The translations under genes and the position numbers were made by a program. The notes below the pieces were generated by a model, which ran no database searches, was not told the DNA's origin, and saw nothing but the letters and a program-made list of their open reading frames with translations. A DNA stretch of 64,000 bases from DSOI01 sp041394885 (GTDB taxonomy: Bacteria; Acidobacteriota; Terriglobia; Bryobacterales; Bryobacteraceae), in the NCBI GenBank assembly GCA_041394885.1, contig JAWKHI010000014.1:62001-126000 (forward strand), read 5' to 3'. Shown in pieces: positions 41,984 to 51,536 of the stretch; within the stretch, counting starts at the first letter, position 1; each line of letters begins with the position of its first letter.

Positions 41984-44245
41984 ATGGAAAACACGATCTG
42001 CAAACCCGACGCTCGTCTCGAGACAGAACCGAAAGGAGTAGAGCGGCGCGCATTCCTGACCGGTGGGCTGTCGCTCGCTTTTCTGCTGCCGGAGGTCTCG
42101 CGTGTCGCCGAACTCCAGGCGGCCACCGTTCCCGGCCAAGTGAACGCCTGGCTCAACATCGCCGCCGATGGCTCAGTAACGCTCACGGTCGGCGCATCCG
42201 AAATGGGCCAGGGCTCGTTCTCGACGCTCGCCCAGATTCTTGCCGAGGAACTGATGGTCAACTATTCGCGCGTACGCACGGTGCAGGGCTCGCCGGCGAT
42301 GGCGAATCCGCAACCGGTGGGCGCCTCTCTGAACACGGTGGGCAGCAGCATCACGCGACGGAATTTCTGGACAATGCGAGACGCCGGCGCGGCCGCGCGC
42401 GAGATGCTCGTCACGGCCGCGATGAATCTGAAGGGCGATCTCACTCGGGCGAATTACACCGTCGCCGATGGGGTGGTGCGCCATAGTTCCGGGGTCACTT
42501 GGACCTATGGCTCGCTGGCCGGCGCGGCTTCGGCGCTGCCGGTTCCATCCAACCCGCCGCTGGTACCAGACAGTCAGTTCCGGCTGATCGGGCGGACCCA
42601 GCCGCGGTTTGACATCCCGTCGAAGGTGGACGGCAGCGCCGTCTTTGGCATGGACATCCGGATTCCCGGCATGCTGTACGCGATCATCAAACACGGGCCG
42701 ACATTCGGGTCGACGCTGAAGTCGCCGCCACGGGCCCCGTCGGGGATGCAGGTGGTGCCGACATCCGTTGTCGCGGGAACAGGTCGCGGCACTGAGGTGA
42801 CCGGGGCGGTGAACGCCGTGGCCGTGGTGGGCCCGAATACTTGGGACACATGGCAGGCAGCCCGGCGGCTGAGCGTGTCGTGGAAAACTCCGGCGGCAGC
42901 CTCCTCCTGGAACGACGCGCAGTTTCTCACCGATGGCCGCGCGCTTCTGAATGGCGGCCAACCGTATCAGGCGGGAGGCGCCAACGGCCCGGGAACGGTG
43001 TTTACCGTCGAGGGTGACGCCGCGTCGGCCGGCGCTGGATTGGCGGCTTCGGCCAAGACGGTCAATGCCGAGTACACCCTGCCGTATGTGGCGCACGCGA
43101 CCATGGAGGTGCTCAATTGCACGGTCGACTATGTCGCCGGCAACAGGTGCAACATCTACGCGCCGACGCAGAACGGCCGAGGCGTGCTCAGCTTGGCGAT
43201 GCAATTGACCGGCCTCCCTGAGAGCAAGATCAAGGTGATCACCACCTACCTGGGAGGCGGCCTCGGACGGAAGGCTGAACAGGACTTCGTGAGCCAGGCG
43301 ATCCAGGTGGCAATGGCCGTCGGCAAGCCGGTGAAGCTGATGTGGCCGAGGGAGGAGGATTTCACGCGCGACCAATACCGGCCGATGGCCGTGGTGGGCG
43401 TGAGCGCAGGCATTGACAATTCGGGCAATATCACCGGCTGGAAGTATCGCAACGTTTCGCCGTCGATCCTGGGACAGCGCGGCTCGAATCTGGGCGCGCG
43501 CGGAGACAGCCAGGGCTACGAAGCGTCGCAAGATTTGCCGTACAACATCGGAGCCCGGCTCACGGAATGGGCATGGCATCCGTCGCCGATTCCCGTGGGC
43601 TTCTGGCGATCGGTGGGGGCATCGATCAATACCTTCTGCGTCGAGAGTATGATCGACGAACTTGCCTTCGCGGCCAACCAGGATCCCTACCTGTTCCGCC
43701 GGTCGAGGCTCACCGATCCGCGGTGGATCTCCGTACTCGACGCCGCGGCCGACCTTTCCAACTGGAGCGCATCTTCGCCGGGAAGGTATCGCGGGATCGC
43801 GATCGGTGCGGCGTTCAACAGCATCGTAGCCCAGGTGGTGGAGGTATCCTCGGTGACGTCGTCCAGCCTCCGCGTCGACCGCGTGTGGCTAGCCATTGAC
43901 CTGTACATGCCGGTGAATCCCGGCCAGATCGAAGCGCAGATGCAGGGCGGTATCATTCACGGGCTCAACGCGGCCCTCTACGGCCAGCAGACGTTTTCCG
44001 GCGGCAAGGCGCAGGCCACAAACTTCCGCAACAGCCGCATGATCCGCGCGAACGAGGCTCCGCAGGTCGCGGTCCGGATCATGCCCGCGCCTGCTTCCGC
44101 TGACCGCGCGGCTAACATCGGTGGCGCGGGCGAACTCGGTGTACCCACCTTCGCTCCAGCGCTCGCCAACGCCTACTTCCAGGCCACTCGAACGCGGCGC
44201 CGTTCGCTGCCGCTATTCCCTGGCTCGCGGATGGGCGGGCTCTAA
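41984..44245 (+). CDS. iorB: Molybdopterin-binding large subunit, isoquinoline 1-oxidoreductase-like
   Basis: 753 residues. A Tat-type leader is visible (RRAFLTGG at 21-28 with hydrophobic run to ~40), so the enzyme is probably folded with cofactor and exported with IorA. Conserved pieces: GASEMGQGSFSTLAQILAEEL, YLGGGLGRKAEQDF (molybdopterin region), WPREEDFTRDQYRP and the active-site Glu in GGAGELGVP. It hydroxylates an aldehyde or N-heterocycle; the substrate is unknown. CGGAG precedes the ATG. The next two genes encode maturation factors. Confidence 0.9.
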   Translation: MENTICKPDARLETEPKGVERRAFLTGGLSLAFLLPEVSRVAELQAATVPGQVNAWLNIAADGSVTLTVGASEMGQGSFSTLAQILAEELMVNYSRVRTVQGSPAMANPQPVGASLNTVGSSITRRNFWTMRDAGAAAREMLVTAAMNLKGDLTRANYTVADGVVRHSSGVTWTYGSLAGAASALPVPSNPPLVPDSQFRLIGRTQPRFDIPSKVDGSAVFGMDIRIPGMLYAIIKHGPTFGSTLKSPPRAPSGMQVVPTSVVAGTGRGTEVTGAVNAVAVVGPNTWDTWQAARRLSVSWKTPAAASSWNDAQFLTDGRALLNGGQPYQAGGANGPGTVFTVEGDAASAGAGLAASAKTVNAEYTLPYVAHATMEVLNCTVDYVAGNRCNIYAPTQNGRGVLSLAMQLTGLPESKIKVITTYLGGGLGRKAEQDFVSQAIQVAMAVGKPVKLMWPREEDFTRDQYRPMAVVGVSAGIDNSGNITGWKYRNVSPSILGQRGSNLGARGDSQGYEASQDLPYNIGARLTEWAWHPSPIPVGFWRSVGASINTFCVESMIDELAFAANQDPYLFRRSRLTDPRWISVLDAAADLSNWSASSPGRYRGIAIGAAFNSIVAQVVEVSSVTSSSLRVDRVWLAIDLYMPVNPGQIEAQMQGGIIHGLNAALYGQQTFSGGKAQATNFRNSRMIRANEAPQVAVRIMPAPASADRAANIGGAGELGVPTFAPALANAYFQATRTRRRSLPLFPGSRMGGL

Positions 44246-44255
44246 GGGGCGGGCG

Positions 44256-45449
44256 ATGGACGAACTCGGCGCGATTCTCGAAGCTTGGCGTGAGTTTCGC
44301 GGTCCTGACCGCGAAGCCGTTCTTGCTACTGTCGTGCACGTCACCGGATCCGCCTACCGCCGGCCCGGGGCGCGCATGTTGCTCGTACCCGATGGCCGCC
44401 GCATCGGCACGGTAAGCGGGGGATGCCTGGAGGGTGACATCGCCAGGAAGGCTTGGTGGTTCACCGGGAGCGGCGAACCGGTGGTCAAGGTTTACGACAC
44501 CACTTCCGATGACGAAGCGGTCTGGGAATTCGGCCTCGGTTGCAACGGTGTCGTCCATGTACTTCTGGAGCGCATCGCCAATCCGTCCAGTAGGGAAATG
44601 CTCGAGTTTCTCGACCGTGCGCGCCGCAGTGCCGGGAACGCGGTGGTGGCAACAGTGGTGCGGTGCCGGCCGGAGACTATCGTCCGAACCGGCCAGCGCT
44701 TGTTGATGCGAGATGGTGAACCGGTGGGCGGAGACCTGGCTCACTCCCTCGCCGCGGCTGCCCTCTCCCCGCACATCCGGGATGCGGCAAGAACCAGACA
44801 GAGCTGTTATGTCCATCCGAGTGAGCCGGGTCTTGCCGGCGCCGAAGTATTCGTCGAGTTCGTGCCCCGCCCGCAGGATCTGGTAGTTTTTGGCGCCGGG
44901 CACGATGCGATCCCTGTCGTGGAGATGGCGGCAGCCCTCGGCTGGCGTGTCACGGTGGCCGACGGCCGGCCTGACTACGCGACGCCGCAGCGTTTCCCTC
45001 GTGCCACTCGCGTCACGGTAGTCCGGCCGTCCGACCCTTTGGACGGGATTGCCATTACGCCGGAAACGGCCGTCGTGATGATGACGCACAGCTACCCGTT
45101 CGACCGCGGCGTGCTCCCCGTCGTCGTCGCGCGGCAACCCCGCTACATCGGTTTGCTCGGCCCGTCCGCGCGCGCCGAACGGCTCCTTCGCGAGACCGGA
45201 ATACCGCGTCCTGCCTCGCTCTATGCACCGGTCGGGTTGGACATCGGCTGCGAGACGCCGGCAGCCATCGCCGTGGCGATCATCGCCGAAATCCAGGCAG
45301 TGGTGCACGGACGGCGGGGCGGCATGCTCAACGGACGGTCCACTTCGATCCACTCGCCGGTGCTCGAAACCGGTACTCCTGCCGCAATGCGCGCCGCCGA
45401 TGTCGCGCGGCCCGCCTATTGCGAAACACTCGTGGGGTCGCATGCCTGA
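44256..45449 (+). CDS. xdhC: XdhC/CoxI-family molybdenum-enzyme maturation protein
   Basis: 397 residues, cytoplasmic. N-terminal XdhC/CoxI domain with ATVVHVTGSAYRRPGARML and GTVSGGCLEGDIARKAW; C-terminal NAD-binding-like domain with VVFGAGHDAIPVVEMAAALGW and a late TPAAIAVAIIAEI helix. XdhC-type proteins hold the molybdenum cofactor and promote its sulfuration before insertion. The gene starts 10 nt after iorB with a GGGG site and overlaps the next gene by 8 nt. Confidence 0.88.
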   Translation: MDELGAILEAWREFRGPDREAVLATVVHVTGSAYRRPGARMLLVPDGRRIGTVSGGCLEGDIARKAWWFTGSGEPVVKVYDTTSDDEAVWEFGLGCNGVVHVLLERIANPSSREMLEFLDRARRSAGNAVVATVVRCRPETIVRTGQRLLMRDGEPVGGDLAHSLAAAALSPHIRDAARTRQSCYVHPSEPGLAGAEVFVEFVPRPQDLVVFGAGHDAIPVVEMAAALGWRVTVADGRPDYATPQRFPRATRVTVVRPSDPLDGIAITPETAVVMMTHSYPFDRGVLPVVVARQPRYIGLLGPSARAERLLRETGIPRPASLYAPVGLDIGCETPAAIAVAIIAEIQAVVHGRRGGMLNGRSTSIHSPVLETGTPAAMRAADVARPAYCETLVGSHA

Positions 45450-46059
45450 ATCAGCATCGAAAACTGCTCTGGTCCTTCTTGCCGCCGGGAGTTCGTCGCG
45501 AATGGGTTGCCCCAAACAACTGCTGTCGTTTCGGGGACAGCCGTTGCTGCGGCACGCCGCGGAAACCGCGTTGGAGGCCGGGTGCTCGCCGGTCGTGGTA
45601 GTGCTCGGCGCGAACTCGGAACCGCTGCGATCCGTGCTCGATGGCTTGCCGGTGGACATTCGAGTGAACGCGCGGTGGGCCGAAGGCATGGGTACCTCGA
45701 TCCAGACCGGCCTCCGCGCCTTGGATCGCGCCACGGTGCGGGGAGCGATCCTCGCTCTCGCCGACCAACCACTCGTCGACGCCGGTTTCCTGCGGCGGCT
45801 GGCATATTTACATCGTTTGTCGGGCAAGCCGATTATCGCGGCGCGCTATGCCGGAACCGCCGGCGTGCCGGTGTTCTTCGCCAGGGACAGGTTCCCCCTG
45901 CTCGATGCGCTGCCCGCGCGCCAAGGTTGCAAGGGCGTGATCCTCGGTCACCCGGACGACGCGATGCTTGTGGATTGCCCGGAGGCGGAGATCGATATCG
46001 ACACCCCAGATGACTACGCGGCGGCCGTGGCTACTCCGAGCGGGGGTTTCAGACTCTGA
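45442..46059 (+). CDS. mocA: MocA/MobA-like molybdopterin nucleotidyltransferase
   Basis: 205 residues of the NTP_transf_3 fold. The N-terminal ALVLLAAGSSSRMGCPKQLL is the nucleotide-binding loop with GxSxRMGxPK, followed by PVVVVLGANSE, GMGTSIQTGL and LADQPLVDA (metal-binding Asp). It would attach CMP to molybdopterin for an exported xanthine-oxidase-type enzyme such as the IorAB product. The start lies inside the xdhC-like gene, in keeping with one operon from 41517 to 46059. Confidence 0.88.
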   Translation: MPESASKTALVLLAAGSSSRMGCPKQLLSFRGQPLLRHAAETALEAGCSPVVVVLGANSEPLRSVLDGLPVDIRVNARWAEGMGTSIQTGLRALDRATVRGAILALADQPLVDAGFLRRLAYLHRLSGKPIIAARYAGTAGVPVFFARDRFPLLDALPARQGCKGVILGHPDDAMLVDCPEAEIDIDTPDDYAAAVATPSGGFRL

Positions 46060-46526
<467 letters not shown>

Positions 46527-46640
46527 GCAGTCATCTCCAGTGAAGCAGATTCGTGAGCTTTCTGTCAATTCCGACCACCCAATCTCTTGCTCAACCCTCC
46601 CTGTTGCGTCCGCACCCGGCCAAACGCTACACTGACAGAT

Positions 46641-46659
46641 TGGGTCCCTACGGAACCCA
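46641..46659 (+). other. Small hairpin in the metK leader
   Basis: TGGGTCC pairs with GGAACCCA around a CTAC loop with one bulged A, about 105 nt upstream of metK. No T-run follows, so it is not a standard terminator, and it does not match a SAM riboswitch consensus that I know. It could be a leader element or chance. Confidence 0.3.
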
Positions 46660-46761
46660 CGACATTAACTATCCCGGATAAACTCGCAGTGACTGCTGCC
46701 GGAGCGAAAGCTGGTCGCGGTCATGCTGTGTTTGACGGGGCTCACCGTGGAGGTACAGACT

Positions 46762-47907
46762 TTGCCAGACGGCATGCGCCATCTTTTCACGTCGGAATCG
46801 GTTACCGAAGGGCATCCCGATAAGATCGCGGATCAGGTCTCCGATGCAATCCTCGACGATGTCCTTCGTCAGGATTCGCGATCTCGCGTTGCCTGCGAGA
46901 CCCTCGTCACAACCGGACTTTGCGTTGTTGCTGGTGAGATCACCACACGAGCGAAGATCGATGTCAAATCGCTCGTTCGCCGCGTCATCTGCGACATCGG
47001 CTACGATGACGCCTCTTACGGCTTCGATGGCCATACCTGCGGCATCGTCGACGCGGTTCAGACCCAATCGCCCGATATCGCCATGGGCGTCGATACCGGC
47101 GGCGCCGGCGATCAGGGTCTCATGTTCGGGTATGCCTGTGACGAAACCCCCGAACTGATGCCCCTGCCCATCATGCTCGCTCACAAGCTCGTTCGCCGCC
47201 TGAGCGATGTCCGCCGCAAGGGTACGCTAAAGTTCCTCCGGCCCGACGGCAAGAGCCAGGTCAGCGTAGAGTATGTAGACAATGTTCCCAAGCGTATCGA
47301 TGCCGTGGTCGTCTCCACCCAGCACGCCGATATGGATATCGAAACAGTGCGCGCGGAGGTCCGCAAGCACGTCATTGACCCGGTTGTCCCCAAGCGGATG
47401 ACCGACGGCGAGACCAAGTACCACATCAACCCCACCGGACGTTTCGTGATCGGCGGCCCCCACGGCGATACCGGCCTTACCGGCCGTAAGATCATCGTCG
47501 ACACCTACGGCGGGATGGGACGTCATGGCGGCGGTGCGTTCTCCGGTAAGGATCCCACAAAGGTTGATCGCTCGGCCTGCTATATGGCCCGGCACGTCGC
47601 CAAGAACATCGTCGCCGCGGGCCTCGCCGCGCGGTGCGAGGTGCAATTGGCGTACGCCATCGGCGTCGCAGAACCCGTTTCGGTCATGGTGAACAGCTTC
47701 GGTACGGGCACTATCGAAGACTCCCGCATCGTTGACCTTGTCCGCAAGACGTTCCCGCTTACCCCAAAGGGCATGATCGATTATTTGAAGCTCCGCCGTC
47801 CCATCTATCGCGCAACCTCGGCGTTCGGCCATTTCGGCCGTACCGAAAAAACGTTTTCCTGGGAAGCCACCAACAAGGCGGCTGCGCTTCGCAAAGCGGC
47901 GCGCTAG
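46762..47907 (+). CDS. metK: S-adenosylmethionine synthetase
   Basis: About 381 residues, normal length. Signatures: ESVTEGHPDKIADQVSDAILD near the N-terminus, GAGDQG (ATP binding), GRFVIGGPHGDTGLTGRKI and GGGAFSGKDPTKVDRSA. It makes SAM from methionine and ATP. The TTG at 46762 is preferred because GGAGG lies 8 nt before it; the ATG at 46774, four codons later, has no suitably spaced site. The next gene, ahcY, removes the by-product of SAM use, so the pair forms part of the methyl cycle. Confidence 0.95.
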   Translation: MPDGMRHLFTSESVTEGHPDKIADQVSDAILDDVLRQDSRSRVACETLVTTGLCVVAGEITTRAKIDVKSLVRRVICDIGYDDASYGFDGHTCGIVDAVQTQSPDIAMGVDTGGAGDQGLMFGYACDETPELMPLPIMLAHKLVRRLSDVRRKGTLKFLRPDGKSQVSVEYVDNVPKRIDAVVVSTQHADMDIETVRAEVRKHVIDPVVPKRMTDGETKYHINPTGRFVIGGPHGDTGLTGRKIIVDTYGGMGRHGGGAFSGKDPTKVDRSACYMARHVAKNIVAAGLAARCEVQLAYAIGVAEPVSVMVNSFGTGTIEDSRIVDLVRKTFPLTPKGMIDYLKLRRPIYRATSAFGHFGRTEKTFSWEATNKAAALRKAAR

Positions 47908-47939
47908 GCCGCTGGAAAGAGCACGACTGCCGATCCAAA

Positions 47940-49211
47940 ATGGCGGCGACCACAGTGGACTGCGAAATCAAGGATCTGACCCTGGCCGACGCCGGGCGGC
48001 GGCGCATCGAATGGGCCTTCCAGTCGATGCCCGTCCTACAGACGATCCGAAAGCAGTTTATCAAAGGCCAGCCGCTCGCCAATATTCGCGTCGCGGCGCG
48101 GATGAGCGTCACCACCGAAACGGCAAACCTGCTCATCACGCTCCGCGATGCCGGCGCCGAGATCGGTCTCTGCGCCTCTAATCCGCTCTCCACCCAGGAC
48201 GACGTGGCTGCCAGCCTTGTCCGTGACTTCCGCATTTCCACCTTTGCGGTCAAGGGTGAGTCCAAGGAAGCCTTTCACGCTCACGTAGCCGCCGTGCTTC
48301 AGGTGCCGCCCCGTATCACCATGGACGATGGCGGGGATTTGGCGGCCCTGCTCCATACGGACCGCCAGGATCTCCTCGATGGTGTTTTGGGCGGCACCGA
48401 AGAAACAACCTCCGGCGTCGTGCGCCTCCGCGCCTTGAGTAAGGACGGGCTGCTCCGCTATCCGGTCATCGATGTCAACGACGCCATGACCAAGCATTTT
48501 TTCGATAATCGCTACGGCACCGGTCAATCCACCATCGACGGCGTCCTGCGCGCCACCAATATCCTGCTGGCCGGCATGAACGTCGTCGTCAGCGGCTATG
48601 GCTGGTGCGGGCGCGGCATCGCCACCCGCGCGCGCGGGCTCGGCGCCAACGTGATCGTCACCGAAGTGGACCCTATCAAGGCGCTCGAGGCCCTCATGGA
48701 CGGTTACCGTGTGATGTCGATGACCGAGGCGTCGCCCATCGGTGACGTGTTCATCACAGTCACCGGTAACAAGAGCGTCATCTCGAAGGACCATTTCGAA
48801 AAGATGAAAAGCGGCGCCATTTTGTGCAACTCGGGGCACTTCAATGTAGAGATCGATCTCGACGGTCTCGGACGCATGGCCTCCACCCGCCGCCAGGTTC
48901 GGGACTTCGTCGAGGAATACGCGCTCCGCGATGGCCGCCGTATTTTCGTTCTCGGCGAGGGCCGGTTGATCAACCTCGCGTCCGCGGAAGGCCATCCCGC
49001 CTCCGTCATGGACATGAGCTACTCCAATCAAGCCCTGTGCGTCCATCACCTGGTGGAGCAGCATGGCCGGCTCGAGCCCCGCGTCTACCCCGTGCCGGAC
49101 CACATCGATCGAGAAGTGGCGCGCATGAAACTCGATTCGATGGGCGTCAAGATCGATCGTTTGACGCTCGAACAAGAACGATATCTCGGGAACTGGCTGG
49201 AAGCCACCTGA
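47940..49211 (+). CDS. ahcY: Adenosylhomocysteinase
   Basis: 423 residues, the shorter form without the ~40-residue insert of many bacterial enzymes. Conserved parts: RIEWAFQSMPVL, EIGLCASNPLSTQDDV, DVNDAMTKHFFDNRYGTGQS, NAD-binding GYGWCGRGIA, and CNSGHFNVEID. It splits S-adenosylhomocysteine into adenosine and homocysteine, using NAD. It is 32 nt after metK on the same strand, a common acidobacterial arrangement. No ribosome site precedes the ATG. Confidence 0.95.
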   Translation: MAATTVDCEIKDLTLADAGRRRIEWAFQSMPVLQTIRKQFIKGQPLANIRVAARMSVTTETANLLITLRDAGAEIGLCASNPLSTQDDVAASLVRDFRISTFAVKGESKEAFHAHVAAVLQVPPRITMDDGGDLAALLHTDRQDLLDGVLGGTEETTSGVVRLRALSKDGLLRYPVIDVNDAMTKHFFDNRYGTGQSTIDGVLRATNILLAGMNVVVSGYGWCGRGIATRARGLGANVIVTEVDPIKALEALMDGYRVMSMTEASPIGDVFITVTGNKSVISKDHFEKMKSGAILCNSGHFNVEIDLDGLGRMASTRRQVRDFVEEYALRDGRRIFVLGEGRLINLASAEGHPASVMDMSYSNQALCVHHLVEQHGRLEPRVYPVPDHIDREVARMKLDSMGVKIDRLTLEQERYLGNWLEAT

Positions 49212-49227
49212 CCAGCTTCGCCCGTTG

Positions 49228-49252
49228 GCAAGACCCGTTCGCAAGACCCGTT
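49228..49252. repeat. Two near-tandem 12-nt repeats before tig
   Basis: GCAAGACCCGTT occurs twice, separated by one C (49228-49239 and 49241-49252), just upstream of the GGGAAG ribosome site of tig. May be slippage, or a short leader element. Confidence 0.8.
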
Positions 49253-49260
49253 GGGAAGAA

Positions 49261-50610
49261 ATGATGGCCGAAGAAACACCAACCTGTAAACGCACCCTCG
49301 ATTTCTCGATTCCTTTCGCCGAAGTGGAGGCAGAAGCCGACAAGGTAGTAGGGAACCTCCAGAAGAAAGTGAAGCTGCCCGGCTTCCGCCCTGGCAAGAT
49401 TCCGCCCGCCGTCATCCGGAAGCGCTACGAAGGCGACGTCTACAACGAGGCTCTGCAGAGCCTCATTTCGCGCGTATTCAATGAGCGAGCCAAACAGGAA
49501 GAGCTGAATGTGGTCGGGACGCCGAACATCAAGGACGTCCACTTCCACAAGGGCAAGCCCCTCACTTTCTCCGCGGACTTCGAAGTGGCTCCCGAGTTCG
49601 AACTCGGCGAGTACACCGATCTCACTGTCGCCTACGAGGAACCATCGGTCAGCGACGACGATGTGGAAAAGCGTCTGGCCGGCCTCCGCGAGCAAAAGGC
49701 CGAGTACGTCAACATCGATCCCCGCCCGGCCCAGGACGGGGACTACGCCGTCGTCGCCATGAAGTCCACCGCCGGTGTCGAAGGCAAGCCCATCGAGAAC
49801 GACGAGATGATCCTGCACGTGGGTGACCCCGAAACCATGCCTGCCTTCAGCGATGCCCTGCGTGGACTTTCCCCCGGTGAGGAAATCGACGCCGAGCTCG
49901 AGTATCCCGAAGACTATGGCCACGATCAGTTGGCCGGACGCAAGGTTACCTTCCATCTGCAGTTGAACGCGATCCGCAAGAAGGAACTGCCGGAACTCAA
50001 CGATGAGTTCGCTCAAGATGTGGGTGACTTCCAGAACATGGAAGAACTTCGCGCTGAGGTCCGAAAGACCCTTCTCCGCGAAGGAGAGACCATGGCGCAG
50101 GCGGCCGCGAAAAACAGCCTCGTCGAAACCCTCGTCGATACCCATGACTTCGCCATCCCCGATGCCTATGTCGACCGCCAGATCGAATCCAACCTGGAAA
50201 GCCGGCTGCGCGAGCTAGCCGCCCAGGGGGTCGATCCGCGCAAGCTCAAGATCGATTGGGAAGAGCTTCGCAAGAGCCAAGCGGAGAAGGCCGCCCGCGA
50301 CGTGAGGGCATCGCTCCTGCTTGGGAAGGTTGCTGACCGTGAGTCGATCTCGGTGACCCAGGAGGAACTGGATCGGGAAGTGCAACGCGCCGCCCGGCAG
50401 ATGCGCGAGCCCGTGGCCGCCGTCCGGATGAAGCTTGAAAAGGACGGGACTCTAGGGCGCATCGTCAGCCGCATCGTCACCGACAAGGTGCTCAATTTCT
50501 TATTCGAACGGGCGAGAAAGGTAGCCCCGGAAACCGTCGCCGCCGATGGCTCTGAGGAGACCGGAACAGATGCAGCCGAAGTGGACGGCGGCGAAACCGC
50601 CGCCGGGTAG
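49261..50610 (+). CDS. tig: Trigger factor, ribosome-associated chaperone
   Basis: 449 residues in the usual three-domain plan: ribosome-binding domain with the signature GFRPGKIPPAVIRKRY (~45-60), FKBP-type PPIase domain (~150-240, with DGDYAVVAMKS) and the helical C-terminal arms (~255-430). The tail is acidic (SEETGTDAAEVDGGE). Two ATGs stand in tandem; GGGAAG fits the second (49264) slightly better. It binds nascent chains at the ribosome exit. The usual downstream clpP/clpX genes are absent here. Confidence 0.95.
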   Translation: MMAEETPTCKRTLDFSIPFAEVEAEADKVVGNLQKKVKLPGFRPGKIPPAVIRKRYEGDVYNEALQSLISRVFNERAKQEELNVVGTPNIKDVHFHKGKPLTFSADFEVAPEFELGEYTDLTVAYEEPSVSDDDVEKRLAGLREQKAEYVNIDPRPAQDGDYAVVAMKSTAGVEGKPIENDEMILHVGDPETMPAFSDALRGLSPGEEIDAELEYPEDYGHDQLAGRKVTFHLQLNAIRKKELPELNDEFAQDVGDFQNMEELRAEVRKTLLREGETMAQAAAKNSLVETLVDTHDFAIPDAYVDRQIESNLESRLRELAAQGVDPRKLKIDWEELRKSQAEKAARDVRASLLLGKVADRESISVTQEELDREVQRAARQMREPVAAVRMKLEKDGTLGRIVSRIVTDKVLNFLFERARKVAPETVAADGSEETGTDAAEVDGGETAAG

Positions 50611-50655
50611 GCGACGCTAACCAAACCGCCGCCCATGCGTCACAATAGAATAACC

Positions 50656-51465
50656 ATGTTGCGTATGTCGCTTGCCCTTCTTTTGCCCGTGCTGGCTTTG
50701 GGCCAGGGTTTTGGCGGTATCTTTGACAAGGCATCCCCAGACGTTGAACAGGCGTTGCGCGCCCGGGTCGATCACTTCTACCTGAGCCTCAAGGAATCGA
50801 AATACCGTAAGGCCGATGAAGTGGTCCACGAGTCCGCCAAGGACGTCTTTTTTGGCGCCGAGAAGTTTTCCTTCCGCGACTTCAAGGTCGTGAGTGTCAC
50901 CTGGGAGGACAACTACACCAAGGCGCGCGTCGTCGTCGACATGGATTCCGACTTCTTCTTTCCCGGCTTCGGCAAGATCGCCGTCCACCGGCCTCTCACT
51001 TCGTTCTGGATGAGCGACGCGGGCCAGTGGTGGTGGTACGTGCCCAAGTTCGACACCCGCGAATCGCCGTTCGGCGCCATGTCCCCCGGTCCCGACGCTG
51101 CCAAGTCAGCCAAGCCGGAAGACGTGTGGCGCGATAACGCCGTCACTCCCGATCAGATCCGCAACACCGTTCGGGCCGACAAAGGCGAGGTCACGCTTTC
51201 GAGCCATGAGGTTTCCCACGCCGAGGTCAATATCAAGAGCGTGTTCGCGGGGCCCGTGAAGCTCCGGCTCGACGCGATTGACTACCCCGGCATCACCGTC
51301 AATCTCGATAAGGCAGAACTCAAGACCGGGGAAACCGCCAAGCTGACCTTCGACTTCAAGCCGTGGAGCAGGGCCAAGAAGTCCGACTTCCGCGCGCAGA
51401 TCCACGTCGATCCGATAGGCTCGATCATCCCCATCGAGGTTCATTTCAGCTATCCGCCGCAATAG
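50656..51465 (+). CDS. Exported protein of unknown function
   Basis: About 269 residues with signal peptide (SLALLLPVLALGQ). A helix-rich first part (QALRARVDHFYLSLKESKYRKADEVVHESAKDVFF) followed by strands with Trp (WYVPKF) resembles SnoaL/NTF2-like sheets, and the last ~90 residues, with an AELKTGETAKLTFDFKPW strand, look like an Ig-like domain ending YPPQ. No family is recognised with certainty. TAGAAT lies 4 nt before the ATG, so a leaderless start is possible. An ATG 21 nt upstream is also in frame. Confidence 0.7.
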   Translation: MLRMSLALLLPVLALGQGFGGIFDKASPDVEQALRARVDHFYLSLKESKYRKADEVVHESAKDVFFGAEKFSFRDFKVVSVTWEDNYTKARVVVDMDSDFFFPGFGKIAVHRPLTSFWMSDAGQWWWYVPKFDTRESPFGAMSPGPDAAKSAKPEDVWRDNAVTPDQIRNTVRADKGEVTLSSHEVSHAEVNIKSVFAGPVKLRLDAIDYPGITVNLDKAELKTGETAKLTFDFKPWSRAKKSDFRAQIHVDPIGSIIPIEVHFSYPPQ

Positions 51466-51536
51466 GCCATCCCCCGATTAGCGACGTCGAGGGCGGCCAC
51501 GTTACCATACGAGATTGGGGTTCGTCTAAACCGCTC

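Noticed and set aside
42173..43579. Minus-strand ORF of 468 codons opposite iorB
   Set aside because: Product has no recognisable family and is His/Arg-rich; it is the mirror frame of a well-supported molybdopterin subunit in GC-rich DNA. The same applies to long antisense frames at 7295-8770, 11428-12855 and 48036-49415.
46527..46761. SAM or SAH riboswitch upstream of metK
   Set aside because: No known SAM-I, SAM-II or SAH consensus could be read; only a small hairpin is visible.
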